This document shows, piece after piece, positions 46,043 to 54,724 of a stretch of DNA of 64,000 nt (position 1 is its first letter; the number at the start of each line of letters is the position of its first letter). The notes under the pieces are model-generated. The model worked only from the letters and a program-made list of their open reading frames with translations. It did no database searches and was not told where the DNA came from. The stretch lies in contig CANLIE010000009.1 of assembly GCA_947491225.1 (NCBI GenBank), positions 20,558 through 84,557 of the forward strand. Reading direction: 5' to 3'. Origin of the DNA: an uncultured Cellulophaga sp. GTDB lineage: Bacteria > Bacteroidota > Bacteroidia > Flavobacteriales > Flavobacteriaceae. A program made the position numbers and the translations under genes.

Positions 46043-47011
46043 TTAGTACCCTACTTTTTCACGAACTCTAGCCAACACTTCATCTGCCACTTTTTGTGCT
46101 TTAGCAGCACCTATAGCCAATGCAGCATCTATCTCATCAAGATTATTCATATAATAATCGAACTTCTCACGTGCAGGTTCAAATTTTTCTAAAACTACTT
46201 CATACAATGCTTGTTTGGCGTGGCCATAACCATAGTTTCCACCTTTGTAATTAGAGCGCATTTCTTCTACTTGATCTGACGAAGCTAATATTTGATACAA
46301 CGCAAATACATTATCTCCTTCTGGATCTTTAGGCTCTTCCATAGGTGTGCTATCTGTTTGTATCCCCATAATCTGTTTGCGTAATTTTTTATCTGGTTGA
46401 AATAGATTAATTAAATTACCTCTACTCTTACTCATCTTAGTTCCGTCTGTACCAGGAATATATTTTGTTTCTTCTTGTACTTTTCCTTCAGGAATTACAA
46501 AAGTCTCACCTAATTGTGTATGAAACCTAGAAGCTACATCTCTTGTAATTTCTATATGCTGTAATTGATCTTTACCTACAGGCACAATTTCTGCATCATA
46601 CAAAAGAATGTCTGCCGCCATTAACATTGGATATGTAAACAACCCAGCATTAACATCATCTAACCTATCTGCCTTGTCTTTAAAAGAATGTGCAAGAGTT
46701 AATCTTTGATACGGAAAAAAACAGCTTAAATACCATGACAACTCTGTAACTTGTGGTACATCGCTTTGTCTATAAAAGACCGTCTTTTCTATATCTAAAC
46801 CAAAAGCCAGCCAAGTAGCAGCAACAGCATAGGTGTTATAACGCAGTTCTTCTCCTTTTTTTATTTGTGTTAGCGAATGCATATCTGCTATAAATAAAAA
46901 AGATTCATTTTTAGGGTCATTAGCCATTTCAATTGCTGGCATTATAGCTCCCAAAATATTACCCATATGTGGGATTCCCGTACTTTGTATTCCTGTTAAA
47001 ATTCTTGCCAT
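46043..47011 (-). CDS. trpS: Tryptophan--tRNA ligase
   Basis: A 322-residue class I synthetase charging tRNA-Trp. The HIGH-like motif is at HMGNILGAI (about 15-23), with GIQSTGIP just before it; the KMSKS motif appears as GTKMSKSRGN. The AVAATWLAFGLD and SWYLSCFFPYQRLTLAHSFKDK helices are typical. Its promoter is the best in the window: -33 TTG and -7 TACCTTTG on the minus strand at 47036-47065, and a 16-bp palindrome sits just upstream of that. Confidence 0.97.
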   Translation of the reverse strand: MARILTGIQSTGIPHMGNILGAIMPAIEMANDPKNESFLFIADMHSLTQIKKGEELRYNTYAVAATWLAFGLDIEKTVFYRQSDVPQVTELSWYLSCFFPYQRLTLAHSFKDKADRLDDVNAGLFTYPMLMAADILLYDAEIVPVGKDQLQHIEITRDVASRFHTQLGETFVIPEGKVQEETKYIPGTDGTKMSKSRGNLINLFQPDKKLRKQIMGIQTDSTPMEEPKDPEGDNVFALYQILASSDQVEEMRSNYKGGNYGYGHAKQALYEVVLEKFEPAREKFDYYMNNLDEIDAALAIGAAKAQKVADEVLARVREKVGY

Positions 47012-47035
47012 TATGTATAAAAATCAATCTAAAAA

Positions 47036-47065
47036 CAAAGGTAATCTAAATATAAGAACAGGCAA
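47036..47065 (-). promoter_or_regulatory. Promoter of trpS
   Basis: On the minus strand TTG at 47065-47063, a 19-bp spacer, and TACCTTTG at 47043-47036: both consensus halves at standard spacing, 24 bp before the ATG. Confidence 0.7.
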
Positions 47066-47074
47066 GGATTAAGT

Positions 47075-47090
47075 TAGGACCTAGGTCCTA
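47075..47090. promoter_or_regulatory. Perfect 16-bp palindrome upstream of trpS
   Basis: TAGGACCTAGGTCCTA is self-complementary, 9 bp beyond the trpS -33 element and about 130 bp upstream of plsC. It may be a dimeric regulator site; which gene it controls is unknown. Confidence 0.45.
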
Positions 47091-47209
47091 GGGGAAAAAC
47101 AATATTCAGTATAAAAACCAACGAATTAATCAAAAGCTTATGAACATATTAAAACCAACCGCAACAGATTAAGAAGTGAACTTTTTAGCCCTGCTCTTGT
47201 TTTAATTGT

Positions 47210-47217
47210 TATTTTTG
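47210..47217 (+). promoter_or_regulatory. -7 element of plsC (near-leaderless)
   Basis: TATTTTTG with the ATG 5 bp further on, the same arrangement as at tadA. Confidence 0.5.
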
Positions 47218-47222
47218 AAAAT

Positions 47223-47978
47223 ATGTTTTCTTTTTTTAAGAATATTGGGCATTTTTTATACCATATATGGTTCTACATTCTTGTAGCGGTTCCAATTATT
47301 TTATTTTTTCCAGTATTGCTATTGCTTTGTACTAAAGAAAAATGGTATCCATCTTTCTTTTGGGTAGCTCGTAACTTATGGGCAAGACCAATATTATTGG
47401 GTATGGGTTGCCCACAACAAATAAAACGAGAACAAAAGCTAATTAAAGGAAAAAGCTATATGCTTGTTGCCAACCACACTAGTATGTTAGACATTATGTT
47501 AATGCTACGTGCCAGCAGAAATCCTTTTGTTTTTGTTGGAAAAAAAGAATTGGTAAAGATTCCAATTTTTGGATTTTTCTATAAGCGAGTTTGTATTATG
47601 GTAGACCGCAGCGACACCAAGAGCAGAACAGCAGTTTATATGCGTGCGCAAAGACGCCTAAAACAAGGTTTAAGCATTTGTATTTTTCCAGAGGGCGGTG
47701 TCCCAGATAAAAATGTTATACTTGATACTTTTAAAGATGGAGCCTTTAGAATGGCAATTAATCATAAAATACCAGTAGTGCCAATGACTTTCTTAGACTG
47801 TAAAAAAAGATTTCCATTTTCTTTTTATAGTGGTAGTCCAGGATTATTAAGGGTGAAAATTCATTCATTTTTTGAAACCAAAGATTTAGATGAAAATCAC
47901 AAAATATCCTTAAGAGAAGATGTAAGAACTACAATATTAAATGAATTAACTAAAAAACAAACCGATTGGTTTATTTAA
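47223..47978 (+). CDS. plsC: 1-acyl-sn-glycerol-3-phosphate acyltransferase
   Basis: A 251-residue membrane-bound PlsC-type enzyme making phosphatidic acid. One strongly hydrophobic N-terminal segment (about 10-38, FLYHIWFYILVAVPIILFFPVLL), the catalytic HX4D in NHTSMLD (about 82-88), and the substrate motif FPEGG in a later block. Length normal. It overlaps the convergent barrel-protein gene by 4 bp at the 3' end. Single gene with its own -7 element. Confidence 0.93.
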   Translation: MFSFFKNIGHFLYHIWFYILVAVPIILFFPVLLLLCTKEKWYPSFFWVARNLWARPILLGMGCPQQIKREQKLIKGKSYMLVANHTSMLDIMLMLRASRNPFVFVGKKELVKIPIFGFFYKRVCIMVDRSDTKSRTAVYMRAQRRLKQGLSICIFPEGGVPDKNVILDTFKDGAFRMAINHKIPVVPMTFLDCKKRFPFSFYSGSPGLLRVKIHSFFETKDLDENHKISLREDVRTTILNELTKKQTDWFI

Positions 47979-49417
47979 AACCTAAAACTAAGCCCACTAT
48001 ACACTCCCATAGAAAATGGTTGAAAATTACCTGAGGTATTATTAAAAGTATTTAACTGATATTTAAAAACTGGCTCAATATTAAGTTGCACGCTAGGCGT
48101 AAACTTATAATTAAGTCCTAAACCTATGTTAGTACTAAAGTTTAAGCCATTTATATTATTGGATTTGCCTACCTCTGTTTTTAAATTTTCTGACTCTAAA
48201 GAAATAGAATTATCTAGTAAAAAGAGAGAACTAATACCCCCAATAAGGCTAATACCAAATTTACTTTCTATGATGGCATAATTTATTTCTAACGGCACTT
48301 CTAAATATCCTAATTGTTGTACCATTCTTCCTTCTCTATAAGTGCTTTTAGCTGAAAAATCTGAGTTTTCTGAATGAATAGGGGTAGATGTTTTATTAGT
48401 ATCTAAAACTACATTTTCTGCGTTGGTGTCATAGTCAATGGAATTAATCATACTATCAGTACTTGGGTCAAAGGCAGACTTAAAAACAACATTATTAGTA
48501 TTATACCCATAATTAACTTTATGTAACCCAGAGCGTATGCTCAGTTTTTTACCCAAATCATAGGACACGAAAACACCATAACTCATATTTACATTGCCTG
48601 ATTTAGAGTTAGATACAAAATTTTTATGTACAGGAGACCCATCGTCCAATGAATTAAAATAAACAGGTGCTACACTTGCCCCAACAGACCATTTATTTTT
48701 CTTATTTGATGCAATTACTTCCTCTTCTTCCATATTTTTAATTTCTTCATATATGGATTTCTTCTTAATAGAGTCTTCTTTTACAATAGCATCTTTTTTG
48801 CTTTTTGTTATGGCAACATCATTAGATAAAGAAAGCTTCTTCATTGTGTTTAGTTTTTCTTTATTTGCTGACTTATTATTGTTTCTAATAGAATCTTCTT
48901 CCTTAATTGTAATGGTTTTATCTTTATATGTTGAAGCCATCAATAAACCAGAATTTTCTTTCTCTTTCAACTTTTTTTGATGTTCTTGATGATGAGATAC
49001 AATCTTATTTGAAATATTCTCTTTTCTTTTAGATAAGATATTGGACTTCTTTTTTATACTTTGTTCTTCTTTATCTTTTTTATTTACAACATCTGGCACA
49101 TTTACCAACTCTATTTCTTTCTCTACTATATTTTCAGAATTGTTTTTGGCATTCTTTTCTTTGTTAGGCACTGTTGTTTCAATATTGGTAATAGCAGGAA
49201 CATTTGTATTTTTTCCAAATGGATTTATAGTAAAAATAAATATAGTAAGCACGGCAGCTATACCACCTAATTTCCACCAAATAGGAATGATTTTCCTGTC
49301 TTTTTTCTTTTCATCTAAAGACGCTTCAAGTCGTTCCCAAACTTTATTGTCTGGAAGCTGATTAAAGTTTTGAAGCTTCTCCTGAAACAACTCATCTATG
49401 TTTTTCTTCCCCATCAT
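47975..49417 (-). CDS. Anti-sigma-like N-terminus fused to an outer-membrane beta-barrel
   Basis: A 480-residue protein in three parts. Residues 1-45 (IDELFQEKLQNFNQLPDNKVWERLEASLDEKK) resemble the start of Bacteroidota anti-sigma-like proteins; about 46-63 is a single membrane segment (WWKLGGIAAVLTIFIF); 65-240 is a highly charged Lys/Glu/Asn linker; and 240-480 looks like an outer-membrane barrel (WSVGASVAPVYF..LGYLEVPLEINYAI..GVYSGLSFRF, final Phe). It lies 32 bp after a sigma factor gene on the same strand, fitting a sigma/anti-sigma unit. Confidence 0.75.
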   Translation of the reverse strand: MMGKKNIDELFQEKLQNFNQLPDNKVWERLEASLDEKKKDRKIIPIWWKLGGIAAVLTIFIFTINPFGKNTNVPAITNIETTVPNKEKNAKNNSENIVEKEIELVNVPDVVNKKDKEEQSIKKKSNILSKRKENISNKIVSHHQEHQKKLKEKENSGLLMASTYKDKTITIKEEDSIRNNNKSANKEKLNTMKKLSLSNDVAITKSKKDAIVKEDSIKKKSIYEEIKNMEEEEVIASNKKNKWSVGASVAPVYFNSLDDGSPVHKNFVSNSKSGNVNMSYGVFVSYDLGKKLSIRSGLHKVNYGYNTNNVVFKSAFDPSTDSMINSIDYDTNAENVVLDTNKTSTPIHSENSDFSAKSTYREGRMVQQLGYLEVPLEINYAIIESKFGISLIGGISSLFLLDNSISLESENLKTEVGKSNNINGLNFSTNIGLGLNYKFTPSVQLNIEPVFKYQLNTFNNTSGNFQPFSMGVYSGLSFRF

Positions 49418-49449
49418 TTTTTCTTAATACGTTTTTCAAACATTGCTTA

Positions 49450-50016
49450 TTATATTTGCTGTAAATAGAAAAGAAGTACCCCTACCACTATTTTAAGCTT
49501 TGCTTGTTCAATTTTGTCTTTTAAAATCTGCCTTGCCCTTGCTAGATTAGACTTAGACGTTCCTACAGTAGTTCCTAAAAATTCACTTATTTCTTTATGC
49601 GTGTAACCATCTAATACATATAAGTTAAACGTGGTTCTATATTTTTGAGGCAACTCTTGTATATAGGCAAGCAATGTTGCCAGTGAAACATTGTCATTGG
49701 CAACCTCTACCTCTATAAGCTCTTCTTCTATATTTTCAGAAACAAATGGAACATACTCTTCCTTTCTATATTTTTGCATTACTGTATTTACGGTAATTCT
49801 TTTTACCCAACCATCAAAAGAGCCCTTAAATTCAAATTGATTTATCTTAGCAAAAATTGTTATAAAACTATCATGTAAATTATCTTCTGCTTCTGTTTTA
49901 TTTTTAGAATACTTTAAGCATATTCCATAAAGCATAGGAGCATATTTGCGGTAAAGTTGCTCTTGAGCAACCCTACAGCCTTTTACACAATTATGTATAA
50001 TTTCATTCAGATCCAA
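49450..50016 (-). CDS. RNA polymerase sigma factor, ECF type
   Basis: A 188-residue sigma-70 family protein. Region 2 has AQEQLYRKYAPMLYGICLKYSKNKTEAEDNLHDSFITIF, and region 4 has LPQKYRTTFNLYVLDGYTHKEISEFLGTTVGTSKSNLARAR. The first possible start that gives the family N-terminus (MDLNEIIHNC) is a TTG at 50016; no in-frame ATG nearby. It lies downstream of a lipoprotein gene (40 bp) and upstream of the anti-sigma-like protein (32 bp). Targets are unknown. Confidence 0.92.
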   Translation of the reverse strand: MDLNEIIHNCVKGCRVAQEQLYRKYAPMLYGICLKYSKNKTEAEDNLHDSFITIFAKINQFEFKGSFDGWVKRITVNTVMQKYRKEEYVPFVSENIEEELIEVEVANDNVSLATLLAYIQELPQKYRTTFNLYVLDGYTHKEISEFLGTTVGTSKSNLARARQILKDKIEQAKLKIVVGVLLFYLQQI

Positions 50017-50055
50017 ATATCTGCTGGTTGGTTTATATAATGTTCTCCCCTTTAT

Positions 50056-50475
50056 TTAATTTACTGGCACACTAAGCTCTATGTACTGATCTTTGCCATC
50101 TGTATTTTTTCCCGTCCAAAACTTAAACAAATAATCTTCTCTGTATATTACCTCAAACGGAAGGGAAATTTCCACTTCTACTGCTTTTTCTTGACAGTCA
50201 TTACGATCTATAAACTCTGTACCTATTGGGTACACTTCTCTCTCTGTTAATTTATGTTTATGAATATCAAAACCTTCAAAATATGTGCAACTGTTTGGAT
50301 TTAAATAGGTTACTTTAATATCATATTTCTCTCCATATTCAAAAGATTCTGGGACTTCTGCACTAATTACCTTTAAATTTACATATTTAAAGTTAGTTCC
50401 TTCATCATCTAACGAACAAGCTATAAAAGAAAAACTTGCTACTACAAGTACTAAAATGATTAAAACTTTTTTCAT
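50056..50475 (-). CDS. Small lipoprotein, unknown
   Basis: A 139-residue protein with a lipoprotein signal (MKKVLIILVLVVASFSFIAC, Cys20). The mature part is beta-rich (NFKYVNLKVISAEVPESFEYG, CTYFEGFDIHKHK) and acidic. No family is recognised. It is 40 bp upstream of the sigma factor on the same strand, so it may belong to that transcription unit. Confidence 0.75.
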   Translation of the reverse strand: MKKVLIILVLVVASFSFIACSLDDEGTNFKYVNLKVISAEVPESFEYGEKYDIKVTYLNPNSCTYFEGFDIHKHKLTEREVYPIGTEFIDRNDCQEKAVEVEISLPFEVIYREDYLFKFWTGKNTDGKDQYIELSVPVN

Positions 50476-50539
50476 AGTAATTAAAATTATTTTTACTAAG
50501 ATGTATACAGTGTACTAGGGTTGCGTAAAAAACGACAAA

Positions 50540-50559
50540 ATCCCGAAAAAATCGGGATT
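50540..50559. terminator. Hairpin after recA
   Basis: AATCCCGA/TCGGGATT, 8-bp stem with loop AAAA, 45 bp past the recA stop. The T run is short, so termination strength is uncertain. Confidence 0.5.
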
Positions 50560-50603
50560 GTGAATATATTTAACGTTTAAGTAGACTATTTGCCTTTAAA
50601 ACT

Positions 50604-51611
50604 CTATACAGTTAATGCATTTATGGCTTCTCTTATCTTAACCTCAAGCTCTTCAAACAATTCAGGATTATCTTGTAATAAGTTCTTTACAGCATCTCTT
50701 CCTTGTCCTAATTTAGTATCACCATAACTAAACCATGAACCACTTTTTTTTATTATCTCATATTCAACACCAAGATCCAAAACTTCTCCAACTTTAGATA
50801 TTCCTTCTCCATACATAATATCAAACTCTGTAGTCCTAAAAGGGGGTGCCACTTTATTTTTTACTACTTTAACTCTAGTTTTATTACCTAAAACACCACC
50901 ATCTGTATTTTTTATTTGCGTAGATTTTCTAATATCTAAACGAACTGACGCATAAAATTTTAATGCATTACCACCTGTAGTTGTTTCTGGATTACCAAAC
51001 ATTACACCAATTTTTTCCCGCAATTGGTTAATGAATATTACCGTACAATTAGTTTTACTAATGGATCCTGTTAATTTACGTAGTGCTTGTGACATTAACC
51101 TAGCATGTAACCCCATTTTGGAATCGCCCATCTCGCCTTCAATTTCGCTTTTAGGTGTTAATGCGGCAACAGAATCTATAACTACTATGTCTATTGCTCC
51201 AGATCTAATTAGATTGTCAGCTATTTCTAATGCTTGTTCCCCGTGGTCTGGCTGAGAAATAATTAAATTATCTATATCTACCCCTAGTTTTTGGGCATAA
51301 AACCTATCAAAAGCATGTTCTGCATCAATAAAAGCAGCTATACCTCCATTTTTTTGAGCTTCAGCCATAGCATGTAAGGTTAATGTAGTTTTACCAGAAG
51401 ATTCTGGACCATAAATTTCTATGACTCTCCCTCTTGGATACCCCCCAACACCTAATGCAATATCTAATCCTAATGAACCTGAAGGAATAACGGCCACATC
51501 TTCTACAACCTTATCTCCCATTTTCATTACGGCACCTTTACCATAAGTCTTATCTAGCTTGTCTAAAGTTAATTTTAACGCTTTTAATTTTGCTTCTTTT
51601 TCGTTGCTCAT
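50604..51611 (-). CDS. recA: Recombinase RecA
   Basis: A 335-residue RecA. I place the start at 51611 ([13 protein letters not shown]); the frame is open to 51662, but the extra 17 residues are not typical. Walker [10 protein letters not shown] is near 65-73, with DAEHAFDR, the L1 region ([20 protein letters not shown]), the L2 region ([18 protein letters not shown]) and the [10 protein letters not shown] motif complete. It is the recombination and SOS protease-cofactor protein and pairs with dprA for transformation. No LexA-type site is evident upstream. Confidence 0.97.
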   Translation of the reverse strand: MSNEKEAKLKALKLTLDKLDKTYGKGAVMKMGDKVVEDVAVIPSGSLGLDIALGVGGYPRGRVIEIYGPESSGKTTLTLHAMAEAQKNGGIAAFIDAEHAFDRFYAQKLGVDIDNLIISQPDHGEQALEIADNLIRSGAIDIVVIDSVAALTPKSEIEGEMGDSKMGLHARLMSQALRKLTGSISKTNCTVIFINQLREKIGVMFGNPETTTGGNALKFYASVRLDIRKSTQIKNTDGGVLGNKTRVKVVKNKVAPPFRTTEFDIMYGEGISKVGEVLDLGVEYEIIKKSGSWFSYGDTKLGQGRDAVKNLLQDNPELFEELEVKIREAINALTV

Positions 51612-51699
51612 TTTCAATAGTATTTGTTCTGCTAAATTAGCATTTCTTTTCTCATAATACAATGTAGACGCAACCTTTTTAAAAAAGCTGTATCTATAC

Positions 51700-51834
51700 G
51701 TTAGTGTTCAACTCCTTTAATGGAGAAACCCTAATATTCTGCTATTTTGGGGTTGGTTTATTCTTTCAGCTTTGTTGGTTAAGCAGGAAGAAAAATAAAA
51801 AAGGGTATTCTTTATTGTAAGAACCCTTTTTTTG
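51700..51834 (+). ncRNA. Candidate structured small RNA ending in an orphan terminator
   Basis: Between divergent recA and trhO, no gene ends, yet a rho-independent terminator is present (51795-51834, facing plus). Upstream on the plus strand are three further short hairpins: CTCC/GGAG (51712-51725), AACCC/GGGGTT (51727-51754) and AGCTT/AAGC (51768-51784). This arrangement suggests a small transcript of about 100-130 nt. No exact -7 element was found, and I could not match it to a known RNA family by eye. Confidence 0.35.
51795..51834 (+). terminator. Orphan rho-independent terminator
   Basis: GGGTATTCTT..AAGAACCC stem (two unpaired bases) with A run before and seven T after. No annotated gene ends into it on the plus strand. 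Confidence 0.65.
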
Positions 51835-51865
51835 TTGTTTACAAGTAACAGATTCCTTAATTTTG
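51835..51865 (+). promoter_or_regulatory. Promoter of trhO
   Basis: TTG at 51835-51837, a 20-bp spacer and TAATTTTG at 51858-51865, both consensus, 33 bp before the ATG. It starts right where the orphan terminator ends. Confidence 0.65.
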
Positions 51866-51898
51866 CAGCTATTCTTTAACTTAATAATTTAGTATAGT

Positions 51899-52930
51899 AT
51901 GCAACTGTACAATACATTAAGCGCAAAGGAAAGAGCAGCCCTTATAGAAAAGGCTGGCAAGGAACGCCTTACTATTTCTTTCTACAAATATGCGTACATA
52001 GGCAACACATCTATCTTTAGAAATCATTTATTCATTAACTGGGACCTAATGGAAGTCTTAGGACGTATTTATATTGCCAAAGAAGGCATAAATGCGCAAC
52101 TATCTGTTCCTGCAGAAAATTTTGATGTTTTTAAAGACCATTTAGATAGTATTTCTTTTTTAAAGAATGTTCGTTTAAATATTGCCATTGAGCAAGACAA
52201 TATGTCATTTTTAAAACTGAAGATTAAGGTTCGTAATAAAATTGTTGCAGATGGTTTAAACGACAATGCTTTTGATGTTACCAACAAAGGGGTACATGTT
52301 AATGCCGAAAAATTTAATGAACTTATAGAAGACCCAGATACTGTTTTGGTAGATATGCGCAACCATTATGAAAGTGAAATAGGACATTTTAAAAATGCAA
52401 TTACCCCAGACGTAGATACTTTTAGAGATTCTTTAGATATTATTGAAAACAATTTAAAACAACATAAAGAAGACAAAAAACTTGTAATGTATTGCACAGG
52501 TGGTATACGATGTGAAAAAGCCAGTGCTTATTACAAACACAAGGGGTTCAAAAACGTATATCAATTAGAAGGTGGTATAATTGAATACACAAGACAAGTA
52601 AATGCTAAAAAACTAGAAAACAAATTTATTGGTAAAAACTTTGTGTTTGATCATAGACGAGGAGAACGTATTACAGAAGATGTCATTGCAAACTGCCACC
52701 AATGTGGTGAGCCTTGTGACACACACGTAAACTGTGCCAATGAAGCTTGTCACCTGCTATTTATACAATGCAAAAAATGTGCAACTATAATGAATGATTG
52801 TTGTTCTACAGCCTGTAAAGAAATATATGCCTTGCCTTATGAGGAGCAAAAAGAACTACGACGTGGCAAAACGGTGAGCAACAAAATCTTTAAAAAAGGA
52901 AGATCAGAAGTGTTAAAATTTAAAAAATAA
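51899..52930 (+). CDS. trhO: tRNA uridine(34) hydroxylase, rhodanese-like
   Basis: A 343-residue TrhO/YceA-type protein. The N-terminal acylphosphatase-like part has FRNHLFINWDLMEVLGRIYIAKEGINAQL, the rhodanese domain has DTVLVDMRNHYESEIGHFKNA and the active-site loop YCTGGIRCEKA (Cys in CTGGIR), and the C-terminal part contains a Cys-rich zinc site (NCHQCGEPCDTHVNC..HLLFIQCKKC). It hydroxylates U34 in tRNAs. The first Met at 51899 is preceded by a consensus promoter. Confidence 0.95.
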   Translation: MQLYNTLSAKERAALIEKAGKERLTISFYKYAYIGNTSIFRNHLFINWDLMEVLGRIYIAKEGINAQLSVPAENFDVFKDHLDSISFLKNVRLNIAIEQDNMSFLKLKIKVRNKIVADGLNDNAFDVTNKGVHVNAEKFNELIEDPDTVLVDMRNHYESEIGHFKNAITPDVDTFRDSLDIIENNLKQHKEDKKLVMYCTGGIRCEKASAYYKHKGFKNVYQLEGGIIEYTRQVNAKKLENKFIGKNFVFDHRRGERITEDVIANCHQCGEPCDTHVNCANEACHLLFIQCKKCATIMNDCCSTACKEIYALPYEEQKELRRGKTVSNKIFKKGRSEVLKFKK

Positions 52931-53080
52931 TCATCCATATATTGCTTTAAAAACGGTTAAGCATCTCTTAATTACTTTCTACAATCAACTTAAAAATAGT
53001 ATCTTTACGGTTAAGTAAATTAATATGAACCTTTTTTGATAAATAAGAACTTTGTTTTTTATCAAATCAATATATATAAT

Positions 53081-54250
53081 ATGGGTTGTAGCAGTTGTTC
53101 AACTGGTAAAGACGGCCAACCTAAGGGATGTAAGAACAATGGTACTTGCGGAACGGATGGCTGTAACAAATTAACGGTATTTGATTGGCTTTCCAATATG
53201 TCGCTGCCAAATGGAAGCGAACCTTTTAATTGTGTTGAAGTACGTTTTAAAAATAGTAGAAAAGAATTTTTTAAAAACACAGACAAAATATCACTTTCTA
53301 TTGGTGATATAGTTGTGACAGAAGCTAAATCTGGTCATGATGTAGGTATGGTAACCCTTGCTGGTGAGCTTGTAAAAGTTCAAATGAAGAAAAAGAAAAT
53401 TGGGGTAGATAGTGAAGATGTACTAAAAATATACAGAAAAGCAAATCAAAAAGACATTGATACTTGGCAAAAGTGTAGAGATCGTGAAGAGGAAATAAAA
53501 AAACGTTCCAGAGAAATTGCTATAGCCTTAAAGCTTCAAATGAAAATTTCTGATGTTGAATTTCAAGGAGACGGCTCCAAAGCTACTTTTTATTATACAG
53601 CAGAAGATAGGGTAGATTTTAGGCAGCTCATAAAAGATATGGCAAAAGCGTTTTCTATTCGCATAGAAATGCGTCAAATAGGCTATAGACAAGAAGCACA
53701 GAGATTGGGAGGTATTGGTTCTTGTGGTAGGGAATTATGCTGTTCTACTTGGCTAACAGATTTTAGATCTGTTAGTACTTCTGCCGCTCGCTACCAACAA
53801 CTATCTTTAAATCCGCAAAAGTTAGCTGGGCAATGTGGTAAGTTAAAGTGTTGTTTAAATTATGAATTGGATATTTATTTAGATGCACTTCAAGATTTTC
53901 CCTCACAAGACACAAAGATTTTTACTGAAAAAGGATTGGCTTTTTGTCAAAAAGTAGATATTTTTAAAGAGATGCTATGGTTCTCATATAAAGATGATGC
54001 TGCCAACTGGCATATGCTAACCAAGCAGCAAGTAAATGAACTTGTAGCACGCAATAAGAAGAAAGAAAAAATAACTAGTTTAGAAGATTATGCTTTAGAA
54101 AACATAGAAGAAAAAACTACGGTTTTTGAAAATGTTGTTGGAGAGGATAGCTTAACCCGTTTTGATAAGCCCAAAAACAATAAAAAGAAAAGAAGAAACA
54201 ACAATAGAAGAAATAAAAACAAAAGACCAGTTAAAAATGCTAAAAAATAG
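53081..54250 (+). CDS. ricT: PSP1-domain protein, RicT homologue
   Basis: A 389-residue protein from ATG 53081 (MGCSSCSTGKDGQPKGC); 15 upstream codons are open but do not look native. The Cys-rich N-terminus could bind metal. The PSP1 core has FQGDGSKATFYYTAEDRVDFRQL, RQEAQRLGGIGSCGRELCC, GQCGKLKCCLNYEL (conserved CxxC pairs). The C-terminus is Lys/Arg/Asn-rich. In Bacillus, RicT is a subunit of a Fe-S RNA-maturation complex; the Bacteroidota role is unknown. It overlaps gldH by 14 bp. Confidence 0.88.
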   Translation: MGCSSCSTGKDGQPKGCKNNGTCGTDGCNKLTVFDWLSNMSLPNGSEPFNCVEVRFKNSRKEFFKNTDKISLSIGDIVVTEAKSGHDVGMVTLAGELVKVQMKKKKIGVDSEDVLKIYRKANQKDIDTWQKCRDREEEIKKRSREIAIALKLQMKISDVEFQGDGSKATFYYTAEDRVDFRQLIKDMAKAFSIRIEMRQIGYRQEAQRLGGIGSCGRELCCSTWLTDFRSVSTSAARYQQLSLNPQKLAGQCGKLKCCLNYELDIYLDALQDFPSQDTKIFTEKGLAFCQKVDIFKEMLWFSYKDDAANWHMLTKQQVNELVARNKKKEKITSLEDYALENIEEKTTVFENVVGEDSLTRFDKPKNNKKKRRNNNRRNKNKRPVKNAKK

Positions 54251-54719
54251 TTTTGCCATATTTTTAATTGTAGTGCTATCTGCCTGTAATTCTAACATTG
54301 TAGAGAGCAAATACAAATCCACTAAAAATGGTGTTTGGAATAAAGATAACATAATACAATTTTCTTTTACAGCACCAGACACCTTGAGCAGGCATAATAT
54401 TTTTATAAACCTTAGAAACGATAATACTTTTGCATATAGTAATTTATTTTTAATATCAGAATTAAGTTTTCCAAGTGGTACAACAATAAAAGATACATTG
54501 GAATATGAAATGGCAATGCCAAGCGGCGAGTGGCTTGGTAATGGTAAAGGAAGCGTTAAGGATAACAAACTTTGGTATAAAGAAAACATCGTTTTTCCTG
54601 AAAGTGGCGTATATACATTACAAATAACACAGGCAATGCGAAAGAATGGCAATGTAAATGGTGTTGTAAATTTAGAAGGCATCACAGATGTTGGATTTCA
54701 AATAGAAAAAAATAAGTAA
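54237..54719 (+). CDS. gldH: Gliding motility lipoprotein GldH
   Basis: A 160-residue lipoprotein; ATG 54237 gives a lipobox signal (FAIFLIVVLSAC, Cys17), so the longer frame from 54162 is rejected. The mature part has the GldH pattern: WNKDNIIQFSFTAPDTLSRHNIFINLRN and GKGSVKDNKLWYKENIVFP. GldH is needed for Bacteroidota gliding and belongs to the Type IX-linked set. It overlaps ricT, and pbp1A begins 5 bp downstream, so three genes are tightly coupled. The location beside a PSP1 protein and a PBP is one I associate with other flavobacteria. Confidence 0.9.
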   Translation: MLKNSFAIFLIVVLSACNSNIVESKYKSTKNGVWNKDNIIQFSFTAPDTLSRHNIFINLRNDNTFAYSNLFLISELSFPSGTTIKDTLEYEMAMPSGEWLGNGKGSVKDNKLWYKENIVFPESGVYTLQITQAMRKNGNVNGVVNLEGITDVGFQIEKNK

Positions 54720-54724
54720 TAATT

